NCBI GenBank assembly: GCA_013697465.1
Contig: JACCWU010000183.1
Coordinates: forward strand, 1-17,369
Direction: 5' to 3'
Length of the DNA: 17,369 nucleotides
Origin: Actinomycetota bacterium
GTDB taxonomy: Bacteria > Actinomycetota > Thermoleophilia > Gaiellales > Gaiellaceae
Both the position numbers and the translations under genes were made by a program. Below, piece after piece: positions 7,306 to 14,133 of this stretch. Positions within the stretch are counted from its first letter, which is position 1. Each line of letters begins with the position of its first letter. The notes below the pieces were generated by a model, which saw only the letters and a list, made by a program, of their open reading frames with translations, was not told the DNA's origin and did not search any database.

Positions 7306-8394
7306 TCAGAGCCGCCAGTCGATCCGCTCCAGGTAAGCGGTGTGGGCACCGACGAAATCCGCGAGCGCGTCACCTCCGAACTTCTCGCGAGCGGCGCGCG
7401 CGAGCTCCCAGGCGACCGCCGACTCCGCGACGACGGCCAGCGCATCGACCGCCTGGACGTCGCTCCGCTCGACGAGCGCCTGTCCCGGCTCGCCCGTCTC
7501 GAGGTCGACCGAGCCGAGCGGGCGCATGAGCGTCGGAAGCGGCTTCATCGCCGCGCGGAGCACCACCGCTTCGCCGTTCGAGACGCCCCCCTCGAGGCCG
7601 CCGGCGCGGTTGCTCGAGCGGCGGCGATCAGGCTCGATCTCGTCGTGCGCCTCTGATCCGCGCAGCCGCGCGAGTGCGAAGCCTTCGCCAATCTCGACGC
7701 CCTTCACAGCCTGGATTCCCATCACGGCCGCGGCAAGTCGGGCGTCCAGCCGGTCGCCCTTCTCCGCATACGAGCCGAGTCCCGGCGGCACGCCGGTCGC
7801 GACGACCTCGACGATGCCTCCGAGCGTGTCCCGATCGCCGCGCGCGGAGTCGGTGGCGGTGCGCGTTGCGTCGTCGCCGCTCTCGCCGCCGATCTCGAGC
7901 ACACGGCCGGCCACAAAAACGCCAATCGCCGCGAGCAGCGTCTTCGCGATCGCGCCGGCGGCGACATGGCAGGCCGTCTGGCGGGCGCTGGCCCGCTCGA
8001 GCGCGTTGCGGACGTCGTCGTGCCCGAACTTGAGCGTCCCCGCGAGGTCGGCGTGTCCCGGACGAGGCAGCGTCACCGGCTCCGTGCCCTTCCCGGACCG
8101 CTCGCCTTCGGGGGGCCAAGGGCTCATCCCCCAGGCCCAGCTCTCGTGGTCGCGGTTGCGGATGACGAGCGCGAGCGGCGTTCCGAGCGTCAGGCCGTGG
8201 CGCAGTCCTGCGAGCACCTCGACCTCGTCCCGCTCCAGTTGCTGGCGGGGGCTCCGGCCGTAACCCTCGCGCCGGCGGCGCAGATCGTCGTCGATGGCTG
8301 CCCGGTCGAGCTCGAGTCCCGCTGGCAGCCCGGTCAGGATCGCGACGAGCGCCGGGCCGTGCGATTCCCCTGCCGTGGCGAGCCCTAGCGACAC
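7306..8394 (-). CDS. aroC: Chorismate synthase
   Basis: The product is 362 aa, normal for the family. It needs reduced FMN to convert 5-enolpyruvylshikimate-3-phosphate to chorismate, the last shared step to aromatic amino acids and folate. Signature blocks are AGESHGPAL (8-16, with the catalytic His), RRREGYGRSPRQQLERDEVE (about 40-59), RPGHADLAGTLKFGHDDVRN (about 111-130), ERASARQTACHVAAGAIAKT and, near the C-terminus, NRAGGLEGGVSNGEAVVLRA and RSDVQAVDALAV. The GTG start lacks a Shine-Dalgarno site and lies 6 bp after a TACGCT hexamer, which suggests a leaderless transcript. The gap to aroE is 40 bp and to aroKB 17 bp. Confidence 0.96.
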   Translation of the reverse strand: MSLGLATAGESHGPALVAILTGLPAGLELDRAAIDDDLRRRREGYGRSPRQQLERDEVEVLAGLRHGLTLGTPLALVIRNRDHESWAWGMSPWPPEGERSGKGTEPVTLPRPGHADLAGTLKFGHDDVRNALERASARQTACHVAAGAIAKTLLAAIGVFVAGRVLEIGGESGDDATRTATDSARGDRDTLGGIVEVVATGVPPGLGSYAEKGDRLDARLAAAVMGIQAVKGVEIGEGFALARLRGSEAHDEIEPDRRRSSNRAGGLEGGVSNGEAVVLRAAMKPLPTLMRPLGSVDLETGEPGQALVERSDVQAVDALAVVAESAVAWELARAAREKFGGDALADFVGAHTAYLERIDWRL

Positions 8395-8400
8395 GGTTCT

Positions 8401-8406
8401 AGCGTA
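8401..8406 (-). promoter_or_regulatory. Possible -10 box for aroC (leaderless)
   Basis: TACGCT on the minus strand fits TANNNT and is followed by exactly 6 nt and the aroC GTG. The same geometry occurs at mnmA and alaS. No convincing -35 is visible. Confidence 0.35.
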
Positions 8407-8434
8407 GACCGCCAGGTACCACCGTGTTACTCGC

Positions 8435-9118
8435 TCAAGCCCCGATCGCCTCGCGCATCGCGAGGAGCGGCGCCGGCAGGCCCGTCCAGAGCTCGAACGA
8501 CGCCGCCCCCTGAGCGAGGAGCACCTCGAGCCCGCTCACCACCTTCGCGCCCGCTCGACGCGCCGCCTGCGCCGTTGCAGTTTCCGGGTACGGAAGATCG
8601 ACCAGTGTCTGCCCTCCGCGCAGCTCGACGAGCACCTCGTCGCGGACCGGCGTCGCGTTCACGACGACATCGGCGCCGTCGACGACAGGCGGCCATTCGG
8701 AGCGACGTGAGAAACGCCGCGCGTGCGGGAGCGCCTGCAGGAACGCTGTCGCCGAGCCGCCGTCGCCGATGACGACGGCACGGTCCGTGTGCAGACCTTC
8801 GAGGATCGCGGCGTCGGTCGTCCATCCCTCGAGCCGGCCCTCACGCACGACAAGCGTGTTGACCGACGGAGCGTCCGTCTCGCAGAGCGCGGCGACTGCG
8901 ACCTTGTACGGCGCGGTGACGTTCGCCCCGGCGAAACCGAGCGCCGCGACCCCTCGGACTGCATCGGCAAGCCGCTCGGGAGGGGTCGCAAGCGGCACGT
9001 AGGCCCAGTCGATCCCGAGCGCGGCGAAGGCCGCATTCTGCATGCGAGGCGAAAGCGAGTGCTCGACCGGCCAGCCGATGAGTCCCACGAGCCGCGTCGT
9101 GCCTGAGATCTCGTTCAC
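8435..9118 (-). CDS. aroE: Shikimate dehydrogenase, compact form
   Basis: The product is 227 aa, about 40 residues shorter than typical AroE. It reduces 3-dehydroshikimate to shikimate with NADPH. The substrate domain has GWPVEHSLSPRMQNAAF (15-31) and GANVTAPYK (64-72), with catalytic K72 and partner D102 (GWTTDAAILEGL). The cofactor domain has the glycine-rich turn VVIGDGGSATA (115-125) and VVNATPV (152-158). The C-terminal helix is VSGLEVLLAQGAASFELWTG (194-213). The shortening is spread: the segment after K72 (missing part of the usual loop before SVNTL) and the nucleotide domain around 130-150. The usual NRT-type NADP loop reads SRRSEWP, so cofactor choice is uncertain. The GTG start overlaps the NUDIX stop as GTGA. 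Confidence 0.9.
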   Translation of the reverse strand: MNEISGTTRLVGLIGWPVEHSLSPRMQNAAFAALGIDWAYVPLATPPERLADAVRGVAALGFAGANVTAPYKVAVAALCETDAPSVNTLVVREGRLEGWTTDAAILEGLHTDRAVVIGDGGSATAFLQALPHARRFSRRSEWPPVVDGADVVVNATPVRDEVLVELRGGQTLVDLPYPETATAQAARRAGAKVVSGLEVLLAQGAASFELWTGLPAPLLAMREAIGA

Positions 9119-9633
9119 GCGACGACGACCTCGGGGGGCTCGGCGAGGAATGCGTCACGGATCGGCCTATGCACCGGCCAAAGCTCGAGCCTGCCGAGCT
9201 CGTCGCGGCTGAGCCAGCGAAGCGCGAGTGACTCGTCGCTGGCGACCGGCTCGTCCCCCTCCACGGGGACGACGAGAAACACGATCGACAGCACCTGACA
9301 GACGTTGCCGTCCGGGTAGGCGATCACTCGCGTGGGATCGGAGAAGACGCCGAACAATGTCGACTGGGCGATGCGGAGCCCCGTCTCCTCGAGCACCTCC
9401 CGATGCAGCGCAGCAAGCACCGTCTCGTCGTCGTCGACGCGCCCCCCGACGAAGCCCCACGAGCCGTCGTCGCGGCGACGCTCGAGAAGGAACGTGCCCT
9501 CGCGCTCGATCAGGGCGGCCGTGCCGACCCGGCGCGGAACGTTCGGCGCGGGCGCGCGCGGATCGCGGTAATAGCTCGGCACGGAACCGCAGTATCTCGC
9601 CAACCGGGACCCGAGCTCTCGCGAGAACCCCAT
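9115..9633 (-). CDS. NUDIX hydrolase of unknown substrate
   Basis: The product is 172 aa. The NUDIX box is complete: G64-x5-E70-x7-REVLEETGL (R78 to L86), so Mg-dependent hydrolysis of a nucleoside-diphosphate-linked compound is expected; substrate is not evident. An N-terminal stretch before the fold (about 1-32) contains YYRDPRAPAPNVPRRVG, which suggests a specific subfamily rather than MutT. The ATG at 9631-9633 is chosen because a longer in-frame start (ATG near 9693) would run translation through a conserved hairpin element shared with another locus. The TGA overlaps the aroE GTG, so its expression is tied to the aro operon. I see no obvious Shine-Dalgarno site. Confidence 0.85.
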   Translation of the reverse strand: MGFSRELGSRLARYCGSVPSYYRDPRAPAPNVPRRVGTAALIEREGTFLLERRRDDGSWGFVGGRVDDDETVLAALHREVLEETGLRIAQSTLFGVFSDPTRVIAYPDGNVCQVLSIVFLVVPVEGDEPVASDESLALRWLSRDELGRLELWPVHRPIRDAFLAEPPEVVVA

Positions 9634-9650
9634 GACACGGAAAACACCCC

Positions 9651-9717
9651 GGAAACGCCCCCAAGGGAACCCCGGGTTCCCTGCGGTCACCATATCGACG
9701 AACAAGTGGCCTATGGG
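9651..9717 (-). promoter_or_regulatory. Conserved promoter/hairpin element, copy A (upstream of NUDIX)
   Basis: This 67-bp stretch aligns without gaps to 16081-16147. On the minus strand it has CCCATA, a 17-bp spacer and TATGGT (9689-9694), like -35 and -10 boxes. A hairpin then starts where transcription would begin: inner stem GGGAACC/GGTTCCC (9675-9681 with 9665-9671) with a 3-nt loop, and an outer stem pairing 9683-9687 with 9654-9658 (C-U mismatch at 9686/9655). A conserved T-rich/G-rich bulge (TTGGGG) separates the two stems. The last 41 bases match copy B at 32 positions, and the stem differences compensate each other. Confidence 0.6.
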
Positions 9718-9748
9718 AGACGACTCTGTCGCAACTGTGTAACAACCC

Positions 9749-9765
9749 ACCCGCGAGGAGCGGGT
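9749..9765 (-). terminator. Hairpin at the end of mltG, possible terminator
   Basis: ACCCGC/GCGGGT forms a 6-bp stem with a 5-nt loop directly at the mltG stop codon. On the minus strand it is followed by GGGTTGTT, a poor U-tract. It could partly separate mltG from the NUDIX-aro unit. Confidence 0.4.
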
Positions 9766-10631
9766 CAGCAGCCGAAGCCGTACTCGCACTTCTTGCTGAA
9801 GAACTCCGCCTCGCTCGCCGTGAAGAAGTGATGCACGCCGTCGGGCTTGCGGACGAAGAAGAGGTAGTCGACCGTGGCCGGACGTGCGGCCGCACGCAGC
9901 GACGCGACCCCGGGATTCGAGATCGGAGTCGGGGGTAGCCCGAGACGGTTGCGCGTGTTGTACGGGTCGTCGCTTTCGAGATCCGACTCCTTGAGCGACT
10001 CGGTGCCGGGGACGTTGCGCCCGTACCGGATCGTCGCGTCGATCCCGAGCTGCATGCCGGCCCGCAGCCGGTTGTAGATCACGGCGGCGACGAGCTTCCG
10101 CTCCTCGGGCGCAACGGCCTCCTTCTCCACCATCGAGGCGATGATGAGCACGTCGTACGGCGTGAGGTTCTTCGACCGCGCGTATCCGAGCTCCAGCTTC
10201 CGCCACTGCCGCTGGAACTCGGCGAGCTGGTCGCGTACGAGCTTCCGCGCGGTCGTGCGCTTCGTGAACTCGTACGTCGCCGGAAAGAGGAAGCCCTCGA
10301 TCCGGTCGCCGGGCCAATCCTTGCGGAACGCGGTGGGAGGCTTCGCCTCCGCCGTCGCGCGCACGTAACCCGCCCGATCGAGCCGCGGGGTCACGTTGCG
10401 GTTCTCGATCGCGATCTTCCTCACGGCAGCGACACGCTCGGCCATCTCCTGCCTCGTGAAGCCTTCCGGGAAGATGATCTTGAGGATCTGGATCGGCGCG
10501 ACCGGCGGTGGCGGCGGTGGCGGATCCTCGTGCCGGCAACCCGCGACTGCGAGGAGGCCGACGAGGACGAGCGCTGCGCCGGCGTGTCGCAGGCCGCCCC
10601 GCGAGCGACGTGCTCGACTCCTAGGCGTCAC
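9765..10631 (-). CDS. mltG: Endolytic murein transglycosylase MltG, predicted lipoprotein
   Basis: The product is 288 aa from this start. MltG cuts nascent glycan strands outside the membrane and so helps end chain growth. The N-terminus is basic, then hydrophobic AGAALVLVGLLAVAGC, with a lipobox (AVAGC, C32) and a proline run. A LysM-like segment FPEGFTRQEMAERV (54-67) precedes the YceG catalytic domain: ASMVEKEAV (165-173) with catalytic E169, AAVIYNRLRAGMQLGIDATI (182-201) and the block NRLGLPPTPISNP (228-240). E. coli MltG uses a membrane helix anchor instead. I chose the GTG at 10629-10631, which overlaps the ruvX TGA as GTGA; the GTG at 10647-10649 would add six residues. The RuvX-MltG order is common in actinobacteria. 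Confidence 0.9.
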   Translation of the reverse strand: MTPRSRARRSRGGLRHAGAALVLVGLLAVAGCRHEDPPPPPPPVAPIQILKIIFPEGFTRQEMAERVAAVRKIAIENRNVTPRLDRAGYVRATAEAKPPTAFRKDWPGDRIEGFLFPATYEFTKRTTARKLVRDQLAEFQRQWRKLELGYARSKNLTPYDVLIIASMVEKEAVAPEERKLVAAVIYNRLRAGMQLGIDATIRYGRNVPGTESLKESDLESDDPYNTRNRLGLPPTPISNPGVASLRAAARPATVDYLFFVRKPDGVHHFFTASEAEFFSKKCEYGFGC

Positions 10632-11020
10632 GTCTTTGCGCTCGTCCACGCCAGGTAGCTCTCGAGCAGGTGGGCTGCGGCTCGAGCGTCCTCTGGGGCG
10701 GTTCCCGTGGCCTGCGCGGCAAGCGTGGTCGTGAAACGCTCGTCATAGGTCTCGACGGGGACCTCGAGAGCCGCCTCGAGCGCCCGAACGAACCCGTCCG
10801 TCTCCCGAGCCTGACTGCCGTGCTCCCCCTTGAGCGTCAGCGGGAGGCCTACGACGACGCGCTCTGCGTCGTGCTCGCGCACGAGCGCCCCAATGCGCTC
10901 GAGCCCCGACGGGCTTCCCGCCCGTTCGACCACCTCGAGCGGCCGCGCGATCGAGCCGGAGGCGTCCGAGATGGCGACGCCCGTCCGCGCTGCGCCGTAG
11001 TCGAGCGCGAGCACCTTCAC
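10628..11020 (-). CDS. ruvX: RuvX/YqgF, RNase H-fold nuclease for 16S rRNA 5' maturation
   Basis: The product is 130 aa, close to the E. coli YqgF size (138). It has an RNase H-like fold and in E. coli is implicated in pre-16S rRNA 5'-end processing; the Holliday-junction role implied by the name is doubtful. The first strand is VLALDYGAARTGVAISD (3-19), with catalytic D7. The central VVVGLPLTLKGEHGSQA (55-71) and TYDERFTTTLA (91-101) carry the expected Glu/Asp-rich positions, and DARAAAHLLESYL (111-123) holds the last catalytic Asp at about D111. The GTG start overlaps the alaS stop as GTGA, and the TGA overlaps the likely mltG GTG. Confidence 0.93.
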   Translation of the reverse strand: MKVLALDYGAARTGVAISDASGSIARPLEVVERAGSPSGLERIGALVREHDAERVVVGLPLTLKGEHGSQARETDGFVRALEAALEVPVETYDERFTTTLAAQATGTAPEDARAAAHLLESYLAWTSAKT

Positions 11021-13551
11021 AGCGCGGACAGGATGAGCCGCTCCGCTTCTGCGAGAGCCTCTGGCAGCTTGTCGGGATCCTTGCCGCCGGCGCGGGCCAT
11101 GGTCGGTCGGCCTCCGCCGCCCCCTCCCACGATCGCGGCCGCCTCCCTCACGACGTCGGACGCGCTGATCCTGCCGGCGACGGACTCGTCGAAGTTGGCG
11201 ACGAGGTGCACTTTGCCGTCCTCTCGCGACCCGAGAACGACCGCAGCGGGAGCATGGCGTTGCTTGAAGCGATCGGAGAGGTCGAGCAGCTCGTCGCCGT
11301 CGAGACCCTCCACCGACTGGACGATGACGTTCACGCCGTTCTCGACGCGCACCGTCGCGTCGACGGCAGCGGCCGCGTTTGCCGTGTCGGAGGGCTGCTT
11401 CCTCGACTCCTTCCGGAGCGACTCGATCTCGGAGCGAAGCTCGTCCACCTCGCGGGAGCGGGCGGCGAGAACAGCCCACGCTTCGCCGGAGGTCACGGCT
11501 TCTACCCTGCGCACTCCTGCGCCCACCGAGCCTTCGGAGAGCAGGACGAAGGGGCCGATCTCCGCAGTCGAGCCGACGTGGGTGCCGCCGCAGAGCTCGA
11601 CGGAGAATCCAGGGATCTCGACCACCCGCACGATGTCGCCGTACTTCTCGCCGAAGAGCATCGTCGCGCCGAGCGAGCGGGCCTCGTCGATTGGCGTCTC
11701 GAACACATGCACGGGCAGATTCTCGAAGACCGTTTCGTTGACGCGGCGCTCGACTTGCTCGCGCTCCTCTCCGGTCAACGCCTGCTCGTGTGTGAAGTCG
11801 AAGCGCAGCTTGTCCGGTCGCACGGCCGAGCCGGCCTGCCGGACGTGATCGCCGAGGACCTCGCGCAGCGCCTGGTGCAGGACGTGGGTCGCCGTGTGGT
11901 TGGCCATCGTCGGATAGCGAACCCTCCAGGGTACGACCGCCCGGACACGATCCCCGGCGGCGAATCCGGTTCCGCGAAAGAGCAGCACCTGGTCGTCGTC
12001 GAAGCGGTAGGCCTCCACAAGCTCCGCCCTCGTGCCGGACTCGTCGTCGAGCTCGATGAAGCCGCCGTCCGTCACCTGGCCGCCTCCGGCCGCGTAGAAA
12101 GGCGACTCGCGCAGCTTCGCGAGAAAGACGCCGTCCTCGAGCTCGGCGAGTGCGCCGACCTGGGTGAGGACGTCGGTCTTCACGTAGCCGACGAACTCGG
12201 TGTCGAAGCCGGCCTCGCGCGCGAGCTCCGCAGCGCGTTGCAGGTCACTTCCGCCGCCGGCCCGGGAGATCTCGCGATGTGTCTGCATCTCCACTTGGTA
12301 GCCGTCGACATCGACTGCCTGACCTCGCTCCTCCGCGAGCTCGACGGTGAGCTCGAGTGGAAACCCGTAGGTCGCGGCGAGCGTGAACGCCTCGCCGCCG
12401 GAGATCGCCTCCGTGCCCGCGAGCTCATCGAAGAGCTTCAGGCCGCGCTCCAGGGTCTCCGAGAAGCGCTCCTCCTCTGTCCTGACCACCCGCTCGATGT
12501 CGTCCGCACGCTCGCGCAGCTCCGGGTATGCGTCCTCCATCTGGGCGACGACGACGGAGGGAAGGCGGTAGAGGTCACGGAGGCCGATGCGCCGGGCCTG
12601 CACCACAGCACGCCGCACGATTCGGCGCAGCACGTACCCGCGGCCCTCGTTCGACGGCGTGACCCCGTCCCCGACGAGGAACGTCATCCCGCGCCCGTGA
12701 TCCGCCAGCACGCGGTGCGCCTTCGTCGCCGCTGCCGAGTCGCCGTACGCGACACCGGACTCCCCGGCGATCCACTCCATGATCCGCTGGTAGCCGTCCG
12801 TCTCGTAGACGGACATGACGTCCTGGAGGATCGCAGCCGCACGCTCGAGGCCCATCCCGGTGTCGATGTTCTCGGCGGGAAGCGGCGTCAGGCTGCCGTC
12901 CGCGGCCTGCTCGAACCCCATGAACACGAGGTTCCAGAACTCGAGGAAGCGCTCGCACCGCATACAGGCGGGCGCGCAATCCGCGTTCCCGCACCCGTGC
13001 TCCTCGCCCCAGTCGTAGTAGAGCTCCGAGTCAGGCCCGCAAGGCCCGGGGCCGCCCACGGACCAGAAGTTCTCGGACGTCGGCAGCGGGACGATCCGCT
13101 CGCGCGGCATGCCGAACTTCTCCCAGAGCTCGATCGCGATTTCGTCCGGCCCCAGCTTCAGCAGCGGGTCGCCGGCGTGGACCGTGACCCAGACCCGATC
13201 CCAATCGAGCCGCATTCGCTCGCGCACGAACTCGCTGGCGAGCTCGATGGCGCCCGCCTTGTAGTACTGGCCGAACGAGAAGTTGCCGAGCATCTCGAAG
13301 AAGGTGAGGTGCGAGCCGTCTTTGCCGACCTCGTCGATGTCGACCGTGCGGAAACACTTCTGCACGGTCACGATCAGGGGAGCGGGCGGCTCCTCGTGGC
13401 CCAGGAAGTACGGCATCTGCGGCTGCATGCCCGCGGTCGTCAGCAGCGTCGTGTCCGCGCGAGGGATGAGCGAGGTCGAAGGGCGGCGCAGGTGGCCCCG
13501 CTCCTCGAAGAAGGCTTGAAACTCCTCGCGCAGCTCGGCGGTCGTCCGCAT
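11017..13551 (-). CDS. alaS: Alanyl-tRNA synthetase
   Basis: The product is 844 aa (E. coli 875). It charges tRNA-Ala and edits Ser/Gly mischarging. The aminoacylation core has RPSTSLIPRADTTLLTTAGM (23-42), QKCFRTVDIDEVGKDGSHLT (64-83), FFEMLGNFSFGQYYK (84-98) and NIDTGMGLERAAAI (228-241). The editing domain has zinc ligands H552 and H556 (HTATH), C654 and H658 (CGGTH). A coiled-coil (about 696-720) and the DHHA1/C-Ala region with a glycine run (809-814) follow. An insert at 185-200 carries four cysteines (C187, C192, C196, C199) where E. coli has none. The ATG lies 6 bp after TAGAAT and has no Shine-Dalgarno site. Confidence 0.97.
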   Translation of the reverse strand: MRTTAELREEFQAFFEERGHLRRPSTSLIPRADTTLLTTAGMQPQMPYFLGHEEPPAPLIVTVQKCFRTVDIDEVGKDGSHLTFFEMLGNFSFGQYYKAGAIELASEFVRERMRLDWDRVWVTVHAGDPLLKLGPDEIAIELWEKFGMPRERIVPLPTSENFWSVGGPGPCGPDSELYYDWGEEHGCGNADCAPACMRCERFLEFWNLVFMGFEQAADGSLTPLPAENIDTGMGLERAAAILQDVMSVYETDGYQRIMEWIAGESGVAYGDSAAATKAHRVLADHGRGMTFLVGDGVTPSNEGRGYVLRRIVRRAVVQARRIGLRDLYRLPSVVVAQMEDAYPELRERADDIERVVRTEEERFSETLERGLKLFDELAGTEAISGGEAFTLAATYGFPLELTVELAEERGQAVDVDGYQVEMQTHREISRAGGGSDLQRAAELAREAGFDTEFVGYVKTDVLTQVGALAELEDGVFLAKLRESPFYAAGGGQVTDGGFIELDDESGTRAELVEAYRFDDDQVLLFRGTGFAAGDRVRAVVPWRVRYPTMANHTATHVLHQALREVLGDHVRQAGSAVRPDKLRFDFTHEQALTGEEREQVERRVNETVFENLPVHVFETPIDEARSLGATMLFGEKYGDIVRVVEIPGFSVELCGGTHVGSTAEIGPFVLLSEGSVGAGVRRVEAVTSGEAWAVLAARSREVDELRSEIESLRKESRKQPSDTANAAAAVDATVRVENGVNVIVQSVEGLDGDELLDLSDRFKQRHAPAAVVLGSREDGKVHLVANFDESVAGRISASDVVREAAAIVGGGGGGRPTMARAGGKDPDKLPEALAEAERLILSAL

Positions 13552-13557
13552 AGGGGG

Positions 13558-13563
13558 ATTCTA
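13558..13563 (-). promoter_or_regulatory. Possible -10 box for alaS (leaderless)
   Basis: TAGAAT on the minus strand is followed by exactly 6 nt and the alaS ATG, so transcription would begin at or next to the start codon. It lies in the 56-bp gap after the DUF948 gene. A -35 is not clear. Confidence 0.4.
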
Positions 13564-13607
13564 CGAGCCGGTTCGACCGCGCCAGAGCGCGTCGCCGAAC
13601 CGGGAGA

Positions 13608-14105
13608 TCAGATGCTCGGCGGCTGCCCGATCGTGTCTTCTGCCGAGGACTTGCCTGCCGTGCGCAGCTCCTCGTCGAGCTCGGCTTCGCGTCGCGCGCC
13701 GGCCGCTTTCGCGACCGTGACCGCATCTCCGAAGTCATGGCGCGCGCGAAACGCGGAGACGCCGTGGGATACCGCGGCTGCCAACCCCGTGACCTTCTTC
13801 ACCGGCGTCGTGATCGCGGTCGAGACGGCCCGCACCGCGGTATCGGCGCTCTCCGCCATCGAAACGGCGCTGTCGGTGACCACGTCGAGCTTGTCGAGCT
13901 CCTTGTTCACGAGGTCGATCGTCCCTCCCGCCTTCTCGATCACGGGGAGAAGCTCGCGCTCGGTTCCCTGAATGAACGAGGAGAGCCGGCCGAACGTCCC
14001 TCCGAGCCGGACGAGCATGTACGCGAGACCCAGGCCGCTGGCGACGAAGAACGCCGCGAGCGCGTAGTCCAGGACATCGCCTGCGGTGGACGCGAGGGTG
14101 CTCAT
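13608..14105 (-). CDS. DUF948-family membrane-anchored protein
   Basis: The product is 165 aa. One transmembrane helix lies at about 12-34 (LDYALAAFFVASGLGLAYML). After it comes a long helical region with family-typical blocks: LLPVIEKAGGTIDLVNKELD (52-71), KLDVVTDSA (72-80), AVRAVSTAITTPVKKVTG (90-107) and an acidic/charged tail to 165. DUF948 proteins (PF06103) are short membrane proteins of unknown function, often found just upstream of alaS in actinobacteria, as here. The ATG start is 28 bp after mnmA. A role at the envelope cannot be assigned from sequence. Confidence 0.85.
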   Translation of the reverse strand: MSTLASTAGDVLDYALAAFFVASGLGLAYMLVRLGGTFGRLSSFIQGTERELLPVIEKAGGTIDLVNKELDKLDVVTDSAVSMAESADTAVRAVSTAITTPVKKVTGLAAAVSHGVSAFRARHDFGDAVTVAKAAGARREAELDEELRTAGKSSAEDTIGQPPSI

Positions 14106-14114
14106 CGGAGAAGG

Positions 14115-14120
14115 ATCCTA
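14115..14120 (-). promoter_or_regulatory. Possible -10 box for the DUF948 gene
   Basis: TAGGAT on the minus strand lies 9 bp before the ATG, which would give a leader of 2-3 nt. No Shine-Dalgarno sequence is present in the 28-bp gap after mnmA. Confidence 0.35.
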
Positions 14121-14133
14121 GCCGTTTCGCGAT

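Noticed and set aside
9634..9693. A longer NUDIX start (ATG near 9693), making the conserved element coding
   Set aside because: The two copies do read as similar short peptides (GxPWG), but most differences are not at third codon positions while stem pairs compensate. The other copy's frame ends in a stop just before its gene.
11206..13971. A 921-codon open frame on the plus strand opposite alaS
   Set aside because: Long antisense frames are expected in GC-rich DNA. The minus strand encodes a full AlaRS with all motifs, and the plus-strand translation shows no recognisable domain.
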